64,000 nt of DNA from Streptomyces reniochalinae (GTDB taxonomy: Bacteria > Actinomycetota > Actinomycetes > Streptomycetales > Streptomycetaceae), in NCBI RefSeq assembly GCF_003323735.1, contig NZ_QOIM01000034.1, forward strand, positions 62,001 to 126,000, read 5' to 3'. The notes under the pieces were generated by a model. That model had not been told where the DNA came from. It worked only from the letters and a program-made list of their open reading frames with translations, and did no database searches. Within the stretch, counting starts at the first letter, position 1; every line of letters begins with the position of its first letter. The position numbers were made by a program, and so were the translations under genes. Positions 16,605 to 25,110 of the stretch are shown one piece after another.

Positions 16605-17770
16605 CGTCCCTTCGGCAGGCCGAGGACGCGCTCGGCCAGAATGGTGTGCTGGATCTGGGAGGTTCCGGCGGCGATGGTGTACGAGAGGGAGGAGAGCCGC
16701 TCGCGGGTCCACTCCCGCGTCAAATCCAGTGCGTCGGGGCCCAGGACCGCGGCCGCCACGTCGTACAGCTCCTGGCGGGCGTGGGAGTAGCGCAGCTTGA
16801 AGACGGAGGCGCCCTCCGCGGGTACGCCCGTGCCGCCGTGGCGCAGTCCGTGTGCGGCCTCGCTGACGTTCCACTGGATGAGCCGCCACAGCGCGGTGAA
16901 CTCGGCGTTGAGCCGGCCGAGTCTGCGGCGGAGTACGGCGTCGTCCCAGCGGCCCGTCTTCCTGGCGCGCTTCGCGAGCAGCCGCAGCGTACGGCGGCAG
17001 GCGACGACCTCGCCGACGAAGGCGGTGCCGCGTTCGAAGGAGAGGGTCACCATGGTGACGCGCCAGCCGTCGTTCTCCTCACCCACTCGGTGGGTGACGG
17101 GCACCCGTACCTCGTCGAGGAAGACCTCGGCGAACTCCGTGGAGCCTGCCAGCGTCCGCAGCGGTCTGACGGTGACGCCGGGCGCGTCCATGGGCAGGGC
17201 GAGCCAGGTGATGCCCCGGTGGCGCGGGGCTTCGGGGTCGGTGCGGACGAGCAGTTCGCACCAGTCGGCGACCTCGGCGTGCGAGGTCCATATCTTGGAG
17301 CCGGTGACGACGTAGTGGTCACCGTCGCGTACCGCGCGGGTGCGCAGCGAGGCCAGGTCGGAGCCCGCGTCCGGCTCCGAGAAGCCCTGGCACCACACCT
17401 GGTCGCCGCTCAGGATGGGCGGGAGCCAGCGGGCGCGTTGTTCGGCGGTGCCCTCGGCGGCGATGGTCGGTCCCGCGTGGAGCAGCCCGACGAATCCGGC
17501 GCCGACGTAGGGGGCTCCGGCCGCCTCCGTCTCCTCCAGGAAGATCAGGTGCTGGGTGGGGGTCGCGTCCTGGCCGCCCGCGTCCTCGGGCCAGTGCAGG
17601 CCCGCGTATCCCGCTTCGTGGAGCCGGCGTTGCCAGTCCATGTCGTAGGCGCGTCGTGCGGGCCAGTCCAGCGGGTCGGGGCGGGGCGGCAGTGTGGGCA
17701 GTTCCCGGGCCAGCCAGGTGCGCAGCCGGGCCCGGAACTCCTCCTCCTCGGGCGTACAGGTCAGGTCCAT
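16601..17770 (-). CDS. Acyl-CoA dehydrogenase
   Basis: A 389-aa acyl-CoA dehydrogenase, the canonical partner of the next gene. The ATG at 17770 overlaps the stop of the amidohydrolase by one base (TGATG). Marks include the N-terminal MDLTCTPEEEEFRARLRTWL, the FAD/substrate segments VWCQGFSEPDAGSDLASLRT and GSKIWTSHA, and the C-terminal helix ending AGTSQIQHTILAERVLGLPKG, which is typical of the mycobacterial FadE-like, steroid- and branched-acid-type enzymes. Arg/Glu positions in the C-terminal domain appear intact. Context: operon with an amidohydrolase and a second, atypical dehydrogenase, divergent from an acyl-CoA ligase. Confidence 0.9.
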   Translation of the reverse strand: MDLTCTPEEEEFRARLRTWLARELPTLPPRPDPLDWPARRAYDMDWQRRLHEAGYAGLHWPEDAGGQDATPTQHLIFLEETEAAGAPYVGAGFVGLLHAGPTIAAEGTAEQRARWLPPILSGDQVWCQGFSEPDAGSDLASLRTRAVRDGDHYVVTGSKIWTSHAEVADWCELLVRTDPEAPRHRGITWLALPMDAPGVTVRPLRTLAGSTEFAEVFLDEVRVPVTHRVGEENDGWRVTMVTLSFERGTAFVGEVVACRRTLRLLAKRARKTGRWDDAVLRRRLGRLNAEFTALWRLIQWNVSEAAHGLRHGGTGVPAEGASVFKLRYSHARQELYDVAAAVLGPDALDLTREWTRERLSSLSYTIAAGTSQIQHTILAERVLGLPKGR

Positions 17771-19026
17771 CAGACGCGGTCGCGGGCGCCGCCGCTGTCT
17801 CCGTGGCTGCCGTTGCCACCGCTGCCGGGGTGGTTGTCGTCGAGGTGGAGGTCGAGCATGCGGATGGCGTTGCCGCGCATGAGTTTGTGGATGGTGGTCT
17901 GGTCGAGTCCGGCGACGTGCTCGAGGGCGACCTGTTTGGTGTGGGGGAAGGTGGAGTCGACGTGGGGATAGTCGGTCTCGAAGGTGGCGTTGTCGCGGCC
18001 GACGCTGTCCAGGGCGGTGACGCCGTGTTTGTCGCGGAAGAAGCAGCAGTAGATCTGCCGGTAGTAGTAGGTGGAGGGCGGTTCGGGGATCAGGTCGCGG
18101 ACGCCGCCCCAGGCGCGGTGTTCCTCCCACACGTCGTCGGCCCGCTCCAGGGCGTAGGGGATCCAGCCCATCTGGCCCTCGCTGTAGGCGAGTTTCAGCC
18201 GGGGGTATTTCACCAGGACGCCGCTGAAGAGGAAGTCCATCATCGAGGCCATGGCGTTGTTGAAGGACAGGGACGCCTGGACGGCCGGGGGCGCGTCGGG
18301 GGAGGCGGCGGGCATCTGGGAGGAGGAGCCGATGTGCATGTTGACGACCGTGCCGGTCTCCTCGCAGGCGGCGAAGAAGGGGTCCCAGTAGCCGGTGTGG
18401 ATGCTGGGCAGCCCCAGGTGGGTGGGGATCTCGCTGAAGGTGACGGCCCGTACCCCGCGCGCGGCGTTGCGGTGGATCTCGGCCACGGCCAGGTCGATGT
18501 CCCACAGCGGGATCAGGCACAGCGGGATGAGCCGGCCGCCGCTGTCACCGCACCACTCCTCGACCATCCAGTCGTTGTAGGCCCGCACGCACGCCAGAGC
18601 GACGTCCTTGTCGTGGGCCTCGGCGAAGGTCTGGCCGCAGAAGCGGGGGAAGGTCGGGAAGCACAGGGAGGCCTCGACGTGGTTGAGGTCCATGTCCGCC
18701 AGCCGTGCGGCCGGGTCCCAGCAGCCGCGCCGCATCTGCTCGCGGGTGATGCCCTCCAGCGTCATCTCGTCCCGGTCGAATCCGACGGCCGCGATCACCC
18801 GCTTGTAGGGGAAGAACAACCCCTCGTACTCCCACCAGTCCGTCAGCTGCCCCTCGGGGTCGGTGGTGAACCGGTACTTGCCGCCCACGTACTCCAGCTC
18901 ACCGATCCCGGCCGTCAGCGGCTTGGGGCCTGCCTCCCGGTACTTGCCCGGCAGCCACGTCTCGAACAGGTGCGCCGGCTCGATCACGTGATCATCGACA
19001 CTCACGATCCGCGGAAGTTCCGTCAC
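17770..19026 (-). CDS. Amidohydrolase family protein (metal-dependent, TIM-barrel)
   Basis: A 418-aa amidohydrolase-2 type protein. The N-terminal metal motif is SVDDHVIEPAHLFETW; later metal or catalytic positions are NMHIGSSS and FETDYPHVDSTFPHT, as in decarboxylases and ring-cleaving hydrolases of the ACMSD-like branch. RGNAIRMLDL is the usual C-terminal signature. This gene leads a leftward operon with two acyl-CoA dehydrogenases, all start/stop overlapping. Two palindromic operators lie upstream. Paralogues of this kind are common beside acyl-CoA genes in actinobacteria, but their reaction is mostly undefined. The last 20 residues are Gly/Ser-rich. Confidence 0.85.
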   Translation of the reverse strand: MTELPRIVSVDDHVIEPAHLFETWLPGKYREAGPKPLTAGIGELEYVGGKYRFTTDPEGQLTDWWEYEGLFFPYKRVIAAVGFDRDEMTLEGITREQMRRGCWDPAARLADMDLNHVEASLCFPTFPRFCGQTFAEAHDKDVALACVRAYNDWMVEEWCGDSGGRLIPLCLIPLWDIDLAVAEIHRNAARGVRAVTFSEIPTHLGLPSIHTGYWDPFFAACEETGTVVNMHIGSSSQMPAASPDAPPAVQASLSFNNAMASMMDFLFSGVLVKYPRLKLAYSEGQMGWIPYALERADDVWEEHRAWGGVRDLIPEPPSTYYYRQIYCCFFRDKHGVTALDSVGRDNATFETDYPHVDSTFPHTKQVALEHVAGLDQTTIHKLMRGNAIRMLDLHLDDNHPGSGGNGSHGDSGGARDRV

Positions 19027-19053
19027 TGGTGTACCCCCTCGCCATACCGCTCT

Positions 19054-19071
19054 ACCTGATGGACCGTCAGA
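19054..19071. promoter_or_regulatory. Palindromic operator, site 2 of 3
   Basis: ACCTGATGGACCGTCAGA, 28 bp upstream of the amidohydrolase start, on the side expected for that operon's promoter. Same motif as 12994-13011 and 19131-19148. Confidence 0.7.
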
Positions 19072-19130
19072 AAGAGGCTAGCCCCGCCTCCTCTGGACCG
19101 ACAAGGCGTCGCCCTCTACGCTTCCCCGAA

Positions 19131-19148
19131 ACCTGACGACCTGTCAGT
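19131..19148. promoter_or_regulatory. Palindromic operator, site 3 of 3
   Basis: ACCTGACGACCTGTCAGT, ending just before the ribosome-binding site (GGGGAGG) of the acyl-CoA ligase. Binding here would block that gene's transcription start. It is the most symmetric of the three sites. Confidence 0.7.
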
Positions 19149-19163
19149 AAAAGGGGAGGCAGC

Positions 19164-21002
19164 ATGTCCGCTGTCGCACGCGAACCCGGAGCCGCGGCAC
19201 GCGCACCAGGAACCGCACGCGCACCCGGCCCCGCAGCACCCGCCTCAGGAGCCCCGCCCGCACCTCGCGCCGCGCACACCCCGGGCCGCGCACCAGGAGC
19301 GAGCGCCGCGCACACCCCGGCCAGCGCCTCAGGAGCGAGCGCCACACACGCCCCCGGCCACGCACCACGGGCGAACGACGCACGCGCCATGGCCGCCGCA
19401 CCCACCTCCGGCACCGCTCACGGAGCGCGCACCGACCACGGAGCGCGCACCGCCCACGCGCTCGGTACCGCCAGGACCCTGTGGGAGCTGCTCGTCCGCC
19501 GGGCGGAGCTCACTCCCGAGGCGCCCGTGCTGATCCAGGCCGCCGACGACCCGTCCGAGGACCGCACCGTCACGTTCGGCATGCTGCGCCGCCACGCCGA
19601 GCGCACCGCGGCCGGGCTGTACGAGGAGGGCGTACGTCCAGGGCACACCGTCGCCTGGCAGTTGCCCACCCGCATCGAGACGGTCGTGCTCTCCCTGGCG
19701 CTCGCCAGGATCGGCGCACGCCAGACACCGGTCATCCCGGTGTACGGGGAGCGGGAGGTGGCTCTCGCGCTGCGCGCGACGGGCGCCGCCTGGTACGTCC
19801 ACCCCGGCACCTGGCGCGGCACCGACTACGCGGCCCTCGCCGATCGCATCGGAGCACGGCACGACCTGAGACCCCGCACCCTGACCGCGTACGACACCCT
19901 CCCCGACGGCGATCAGGACCGCCTGCCGGAACCACCCGACGAGGGCACAGGGGTGCGGTGGATCTACTGGACGTCCGGCACCACCTCTCAGCCGCGCGGT
20001 GTCCGCCACACCGACCGCAGCCTCATCGCGGGCGGCTCGTGCCTCGCGCACGCGCTGCGGCCGCGGCCCGACGACGTCGGCTCGATCGCCTTCCCGTACG
20101 CGCACATCGGCGGCCCCGACTACCTGGTGATGCTGCTGCTGTACGGGTTTCCGGCCGTGCTGTTCGAGAGGTTCGCGTTGCCGGACGCGCTGGCCGGGTA
20201 CCGGCGGCACGGGGTGACCACGGCCGGCGGCTCGACGGCCTTCTACACGATGTTCCTCGCCGAACAGCGCAAGCAGCCCGGCGAGAAGCTGATCCCGAGC
20301 CTGCGGCTGCTCGCGGGCGGCGGGGCCGCCAAGCCCGCCGAGCTGTACCACGAGGTGGTGACCGAGCTGGAATGCCTGCTCACCCACGGCTACGGCATGA
20401 CCGAAGCCCCCATGATCACCATGGGGACGCCCGACGACACCCCCACCCACCTGGCCACCACCGAGGGCCGCCCGCCCGCCGCCATGGACATCCGGATCAC
20501 CACCCCGGACGGCACCCCGCTGCCGCCCGGCAGCGAGGGCGAGGTGCGGCTGCGCGGCGAGGCCGTCTGCCAGGGGTACCTGGACGCGGCGCAGACCGCC
20601 GAGGCGTTCGACGCCGACGGCTACCTGATCACGGGCGACCTGGGGCGCGTGCTGGAGAGCGGGCACCTGGTCCTCACCGGGCGCACCAAGGACATCATCA
20701 TCCGCAAGGGAGAGAACATCTCGGCCAAAGAGGTCGAGCAGCTCCTCTACGAGCACCCCGCCGTCGCCGACGCCGCCGTGATCGGACTGCCCGACGCGGA
20801 GCGCGGGGAGCGGGTGTGTGCCGTGGTCGAACAGCCGCCCGGTGCGCCGCCCGTCGCGCTCACCGAGCTGACCGCCTATCTGCGCGAGCGCGGACTGGCC
20901 ACCTACAAGCTGCCCGAACAGGTCGAGGTGGTGGACGCCCTGCCGCGCAACGAGGCGCTGCGCAAAGTGCTCAAGTACAGGCTGCGGGAACGGTTCGGCT
21001 GA
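19164..21002 (+). CDS. AMP-dependent acyl-CoA synthetase/ligase
   Basis: A 612-aa adenylate-forming ligase that activates a carboxylic acid with ATP and CoA. Motifs: A3 YWTSGTTSQPRGVRHT, A5 HGYGMTEAPM, A7/A8 ITGDLGRVLESGHLVLTGRTKDIIIRKGENIS, given here in parts as ITGDLGR and GRTKDIIIRKGENIS, and A10 LPRNEALRKVLK with the catalytic lysine region. It resembles cyclohexanecarboxylate- or medium-chain-type ligases. The first 100 residues are an Ala/Pro/Gly/His-rich extension with repeats of 36 bp at DNA level (AGGAGCGAGCGCC at 19297 and 19331), lacking in the family; the clear GGGGAGG before 19164 nevertheless supports this start. An internal ATG at 19389 is the alternative. It is divergent from the amidohydrolase operon. 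Confidence 0.9.
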   Translation: MSAVAREPGAAARAPGTARAPGPAAPASGAPPAPRAAHTPGRAPGASAAHTPASASGASATHAPGHAPRANDARAMAAAPTSGTAHGARTDHGARTAHALGTARTLWELLVRRAELTPEAPVLIQAADDPSEDRTVTFGMLRRHAERTAAGLYEEGVRPGHTVAWQLPTRIETVVLSLALARIGARQTPVIPVYGEREVALALRATGAAWYVHPGTWRGTDYAALADRIGARHDLRPRTLTAYDTLPDGDQDRLPEPPDEGTGVRWIYWTSGTTSQPRGVRHTDRSLIAGGSCLAHALRPRPDDVGSIAFPYAHIGGPDYLVMLLLYGFPAVLFERFALPDALAGYRRHGVTTAGGSTAFYTMFLAEQRKQPGEKLIPSLRLLAGGGAAKPAELYHEVVTELECLLTHGYGMTEAPMITMGTPDDTPTHLATTEGRPPAAMDIRITTPDGTPLPPGSEGEVRLRGEAVCQGYLDAAQTAEAFDADGYLITGDLGRVLESGHLVLTGRTKDIIIRKGENISAKEVEQLLYEHPAVADAAVIGLPDAERGERVCAVVEQPPGAPPVALTELTAYLRERGLATYKLPEQVEVVDALPRNEALRKVLKYRLRERFG

Positions 21003-21112
21003 CAGGTCCGAGCGGCCGGAGCGGCCCAAACGACCGGAGCGGGCTCACGCGGCGGCGGGGCGCCCGGCGAGCAGCGGGCGGCCGGCGGCTGACGGACGGC
21101 CGCGAGCGGGCT

Positions 21113-21493
21113 CTACGCCGTGAGGGGGCCCGTGGCGGCGCGGGCGTCGGTGGCCGCCTCCAGATCCGGGTAGCAGTCGAAGAGGCGGCGCACGCCCAGC
21201 GCGGAGAGCACCCGGTTGACGTGCGAGCCCTCCTCGGCGCCCCGCGCGGGCAGGATCAGCCGCAGGCGCCCGGCGCAGGAGCGCATCAGCCGCCGCGAAG
21301 CGATCAGCACGCCCACTCCGCTGGAATCACAGAAGAGGACGTCGGACAGGTCCAGCACGAGACTCCTGCGCCCCTCGGCCACGGCGTCGTGCACGTGCTG
21401 CCGCACCGCGGGCGAGGTGACCAGGTCCAGCTCACCTGAGACCCGGAGCACGGCCCACGCGCCGCGCTCCTCCTCCAGCACCTTCAACGACAC
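21113..21493 (-). CDS. STAS-domain anti-sigma factor antagonist
   Basis: About 126 aa from the GTG at 21493 (an upstream ATG-type start at 21553 would add 20 Arg-rich residues). A single STAS domain: AWAVLRVSGELDLVTSPAV, then VLDLSDVLFCDSSGVGVL, in which DSSG holds the serine phosphorylated by anti-sigma kinases in SpoIIAA/RsbV proteins. Expected role is partner switching with a HATPase-type anti-sigma factor. It lies divergent from an ECF-like sigma gene (21894), so the two may belong to one regulatory module. C-terminal 20 residues are Ala/Thr-rich. Confidence 0.85.
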   Translation of the reverse strand: MSLKVLEEERGAWAVLRVSGELDLVTSPAVRQHVHDAVAEGRRSLVLDLSDVLFCDSSGVGVLIASRRLMRSCAGRLRLILPARGAEEGSHVNRVLSALGVRRLFDCYPDLEAATDARAATGPLTA

Positions 21494-21893
21494 TCCCCGC
21501 AACCCCTTCGTCGATCGCCTACAGCAGTCGGCTGCCCTGCGCGCCCCCTCCAAAACTGGTCCCAGGGAACGACCCTATGCCGTCCTGAGGTATTACCCCG
21601 GGAAACCTACGGGAACTTGTGGTCACGCCCGCATAACTCTCGGCAGCACGCGTATCTTCCTTCTCTCTACCCCCGTTGACCCCCACCGTGCACATGCCGT
21701 ACGTGACGGAAACCGCACTGTCCGCCACCACTCAGGGGAGCGCGTTGCGGCAAAGGGGCGTGCGCTGTCAGTGGCTCGCACTACATTCGAGGAGTTGACG
21801 GGCATCACACGAGCGGAAGCGGAAGCGGAACCGCCGATCGCGGCGGCACCGCGCCACAGGGAGCGGAAGGCGACGCCGAGAGCTGGGGGCGAC
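21494..21893. other. 400-bp divergent promoter region
   Basis: Between the STAS gene and the sigma factor gene. GC drops near 21580-21680 (AACTTGTGG, TAACTCTCG, TATCTTCC), fitting promoters on both strands, but I cannot assign -35/-10 pairs. The sigma frame remains open upstream to GTG 21772, so a longer N-terminus is possible. Confidence 0.5.
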
Positions 21894-22466
21894 ATGGCGC
21901 ACGACACAGCACCGCGCTGGGACCGGAAGATGCAGCAGCGCCTCGAGCGCGGCGAGGCGGCGGCGCTCGGCGAGCTGTACGACCGCTTCGCCTCGCTCGT
22001 CCACGGCCTCGCCCACCGCGTGCTGGACGATGACGAGGCCGCCGGCCGCGCCACCCGCGACGTCTTCGCCTACATCTGGGAGAACCCGCACTCCTTCGAC
22101 CCCCGCGAAGGCCCCATGCGCTCCTGGATCGCCGCGCTCACCCAGCGGACGGCGACGAGCAGGCTGCGCCGCCTCCAGCGCAGCGACGGGCCCTGCTCGC
22201 CCGAGGAGGCGGAACGGATCGAGGAGCAGGTGCGGGCCGCCGCGACCGCCGCCCGCGCGGACTACATCGTCACCTCCATGCCCTCCCCGCTGCGCGCCGC
22301 CCTGGAGCTCGCCTATTTCCAGCGGCGCGACTACCGGCAGGCGGCGGACACCCTCGGCGTCACCGAGGACGAGGCCAGGCGGCGCCTGCGACTGGGGCTC
22401 CAGCTCCTCTCCTCCGCCATGACCCGGCCCGCCATGGCGCCGCCGGGTCCGAGGGGCCGACCATGA
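21894..22466 (+). CDS. ECF-type RNA polymerase sigma factor-like protein
   Basis: A 190-aa sigma-70 family protein. Region 2: LGELYDRFASLVHGLAHRVL, with AGRATRDVFAYIWENP; region 4 HTH: LRAALELAYFQRRDYRQAAD and LGVTEDEARRRLRLGLQLL. The ATG at 21894 follows GGGGGCGAC. The last codons overlap the next gene (ATGA at 22463-22466), the usual arrangement of a sigma factor and its anti-sigma factor. The C-terminal 15 residues are Pro/Arg-rich. Target promoters are unknown. Confidence 0.85.
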   Translation: MAHDTAPRWDRKMQQRLERGEAAALGELYDRFASLVHGLAHRVLDDDEAAGRATRDVFAYIWENPHSFDPREGPMRSWIAALTQRTATSRLRRLQRSDGPCSPEEAERIEEQVRAAATAARADYIVTSMPSPLRAALELAYFQRRDYRQAADTLGVTEDEARRRLRLGLQLLSSAMTRPAMAPPGPRGRP

Positions 22467-24064
22467 GCGGCCCCTCCGACCCCGAGAGCCAGGGACCGCC
22501 GCGTGCCCCGCGCGGAACCCACGAGTCCGCCGCGCCCGGACTCTCCGGGGAGCCGGAGGTGGGCGAGAAACCCGAGGGGGCTGAGGGGACCGAGGTGGCT
22601 GAGGTGGCCGAAGGGGCCGAGGGAGCCGAGGAGCGCGGGATGGCGTCCGAGGCGTACCGCGTACCGCGCCAGGCCGACGCGTCCGACCTGTCGCCCCTCT
22701 GCGGCCCGCCCGAGGTGCCGCGCCAGGCCGACGCGTCCGACGTCTCCCGTCGTGCGGAGGCACTCGGCGCCTCCCGCCGGCCGGACCCGCAGCCCGGGAG
22801 CCCGCGCCACGGCCCGCCTCGCGCGGCGGAGCCGCTCGATCACACCGTGCTCAAGTCGCTGCTCGGCGCCTGGGCGCTGGCGGCCTGCTCGGCCGAGGAG
22901 ACCGCCGCCGTCGAGGCGCACCTGACCGACTGCGCGCCCTGCGCCGACGAAGCACTGCGGCTGCGCGACGCCGTCGGCCTGCTGCACTCCGATGACAGCC
23001 TCGATCTGGACCCTGAGCTGCGCGCCCAGGTCCTCGAAGGCTGCCTCGAGAGCCGTCCCGCCCGCATCCCGCTGCCCACCTGGGCGGCGCCCTTCGACGC
23101 GGAGACCGCCCGCCTCGACGCGCTGCTGCGGGACATGGCCGCGGAAGAGTGGCGCGCGCCGGTGCGGCTGCGCTGGTTCGACGGACGCCGGGAGACGGAC
23201 CGGGAGACCACGGTCGCCGGCATACTCGGCCATCTGCTCGCGGTGGACGGCCTGGTCGCGGCCGGTCTCGGCCTGCCCGACCCGCTGCCCGCCGGAGCCC
23301 TGCGCGTCGAACACGACGCGGGCCCGCAGACCCGTACGGAGCTCTACTGGGCGCTCGATCGTGCCGCCCCGCACACGCCGGCCGCGCGGAGGCCGTGGCG
23401 GGAACAGAGCCACGCCATGATCCGGGACGTCTCCTTCCTCACCGCCGCCGACGCGGAGGGCCCCGAAGCCGGCATCGGCACAACCGATACGGCGCGTACG
23501 GCGGATGCGGCGCATACGGCAGACGCGGCGGATACGGCGCATACAGCCGATACGGGCGATACGGGCGCGGGCAGCCGGCTCGTGTCCTACGGCGGCTTCT
23601 CCCTGCCGCTGCCCGACGCGTTCCTCGACCGGGCTTTCGAGTGCTGGATGCACGCCCAGGACATCGCCGAAGCGGTGGACTACCCCTACGGACCGCCCGT
23701 CGCCGCCCATCTGACGCCGCTGGTCGACCTGGCCGCACGCCAGCTGCCCGGAGCGCTCGCCGCGCGCCGCCGGGCCGGGCTCGCTCCGCCGCCGCGCGGC
23801 CTCGCCCCGGCCGGTGCTCCGGGCCGCACGCTCCACCTGGAGGTCGAGGGGGAGGGCGGTGGCGACTGGTACCTGCCGCTCGACTCCCCCGGCGCACGCG
23901 CGGGGCCCGAGGAGACGGTGGCCCACGTCGCCCTGGACTCCCTGGAGTTCTGCCAGCTCGCGGCGGGGCACGTCCCGCCGCTGGAGGCTGCCGCCGGGCA
24001 GGACGGCGACCGCGACGCCATCCGTGACGTACTCTTCGCCGCCGCGTCCCTCTCCCGCATGTGA
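22463..24064 (+). CDS. Zinc-finger anti-sigma domain fused to maleylpyruvate isomerase-like domain
   Basis: A 533-aa protein coupled to the sigma gene by a 4-bp overlap. Residues 1-125 are low-complexity with two copies of PRQADASD. Residues about 130-165 form a zinc-finger anti-sigma (zf-HC2) motif, LGAWALAACSAEE then HLTDCAPCADEAL with the HxxxCxxC ligand set. From about residue 205 a mycothiol-dependent maleylpyruvate isomerase N-terminal (DinB-like four-helix) domain follows: TARLDALLRDMAAEEW, GHLLAVDGLVAAGL. An Ala/Asp/Thr repeat tract (TADAAHTADAADTAHTAD) interrupts it near residue 350. I infer an anti-sigma factor for the upstream sigma, with a possible thiol- or metal-sensing domain. 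No transmembrane segment is seen. Confidence 0.75.
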   Translation: MSGPSDPESQGPPRAPRGTHESAAPGLSGEPEVGEKPEGAEGTEVAEVAEGAEGAEERGMASEAYRVPRQADASDLSPLCGPPEVPRQADASDVSRRAEALGASRRPDPQPGSPRHGPPRAAEPLDHTVLKSLLGAWALAACSAEETAAVEAHLTDCAPCADEALRLRDAVGLLHSDDSLDLDPELRAQVLEGCLESRPARIPLPTWAAPFDAETARLDALLRDMAAEEWRAPVRLRWFDGRRETDRETTVAGILGHLLAVDGLVAAGLGLPDPLPAGALRVEHDAGPQTRTELYWALDRAAPHTPAARRPWREQSHAMIRDVSFLTAADAEGPEAGIGTTDTARTADAAHTADAADTAHTADTGDTGAGSRLVSYGGFSLPLPDAFLDRAFECWMHAQDIAEAVDYPYGPPVAAHLTPLVDLAARQLPGALAARRRAGLAPPPRGLAPAGAPGRTLHLEVEGEGGGDWYLPLDSPGARAGPEETVAHVALDSLEFCQLAAGHVPPLEAAAGQDGDRDAIRDVLFAAASLSRM

Positions 24065-24087
24065 CCCAGGCCGGAAAGGAGCGGCGG

Positions 24088-24996
24088 TCAGGCGAAGACG
24101 ACGGTGCGGTGGCCGTTGAGGAGGACGCGGTGCTCGCTGTGCCATTTGACGGCGCGGGCGAGCGCCTGGCACTCGACGTCGCGGCCGACGGCGACGAGCT
24201 GCTCCGGGGTGACGTCGTGGCCGACCCGCTCCACCTCCTGCTCGATGATGGGGCCCTCGTCGAGGTCGGCCGTCACGTAGTGCGCGGTGGCGCCGATCAG
24301 CTTGACGCCGCGCGCGTGTGCCTGGTGGTACGGCTTGGCGCCCTTGAAGCTCGGCAGGAAGGAGTGGTGGATGTTGATGATCCGCCCCGACAGCTCCTTG
24401 CACAGGTTGTCGGACAGCACCTGCATGTAGCGGGCGAGCACCACGAGTTCGACGCGCTCCTGCTCGACGATCTCCAGCAGCCGCCGCTCGGCGTCCTGCT
24501 TGGCGCCCTTCGTCACCGGGATGTGGTGGAAGGTGAGGCCGTAGGAGCCGACGAGTTCGGCGAAGTCGGTGTGGTTGGAGACGACGGCCGCGATCTCGAC
24601 GGGGAGCGCGCCGATCCGGGAGCGGAAGAGCAGGTCGTTCAGGCAGTGCCCGAACTTGCTGACCATCAGCAGGACGCGCATCTTCTCCTCGGCACGGTGG
24701 ATCTGCCAGTCCATGCGGAAGGAGTCGCCGACGGCGGAGAAGCTGGCCCGCAGCTTGTCCACCGTGGTGGTGCCGGTGAAGTGGACGCGCATGAAGAAGA
24801 GCCCGGTGTCGCGGTCCCCGAACTGCTGGGAGTCCTCGATGTTGCAGCCGGTCATGAACAGGTAGCTGGAGACGGCGTGCACGATGCCCGTGTTGTCGGG
24901 ACACGAGAGGGTGAGAACGAACTGACCCGGCTGCCCGCTTTCGCGGCCTTCTTCCGGGTTGCCGGTCTCGTCGGGAACGGGGTGCGACTGGCTCAT
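24088..24996 (-). CDS. purU: Formyltetrahydrofolate deformylase
   Basis: A 302-aa enzyme that hydrolyses 10-formyl-tetrahydrofolate to formate and tetrahydrofolate, supplying formate for purine synthesis and balancing one-carbon pools. An N-terminal ACT domain starts with FVLTLSCPDNTGIVHAVSSY. The formyltransferase-like catalytic domain has SNHTDFAELV, NIHHSFLPSFKGAKPYHQA and TADLDEGPIIEQE, giving the Asn/His/Asp catalytic set. Start ATG 24996 matches the usual family start; a GTG/ATG at 25035 would add 13 residues not seen in homologues. It converges with the anti-sigma-like gene with only 23 bp between them. Confidence 0.95.
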   Translation of the reverse strand: MSQSHPVPDETGNPEEGRESGQPGQFVLTLSCPDNTGIVHAVSSYLFMTGCNIEDSQQFGDRDTGLFFMRVHFTGTTTVDKLRASFSAVGDSFRMDWQIHRAEEKMRVLLMVSKFGHCLNDLLFRSRIGALPVEIAAVVSNHTDFAELVGSYGLTFHHIPVTKGAKQDAERRLLEIVEQERVELVVLARYMQVLSDNLCKELSGRIINIHHSFLPSFKGAKPYHQAHARGVKLIGATAHYVTADLDEGPIIEQEVERVGHDVTPEQLVAVGRDVECQALARAVKWHSEHRVLLNGHRTVVFA

Positions 24997-25110
24997 GGGC
25001 TCAAGACTGGCACATCGCGACGGGTGCCCCGGCACACCGCCCGCGGCGGGATCAGTCCGTACGCCGGACGGTCACACGCCCGCCGCGAGGTCATACCGCC
25101 CGCTGTGCGT

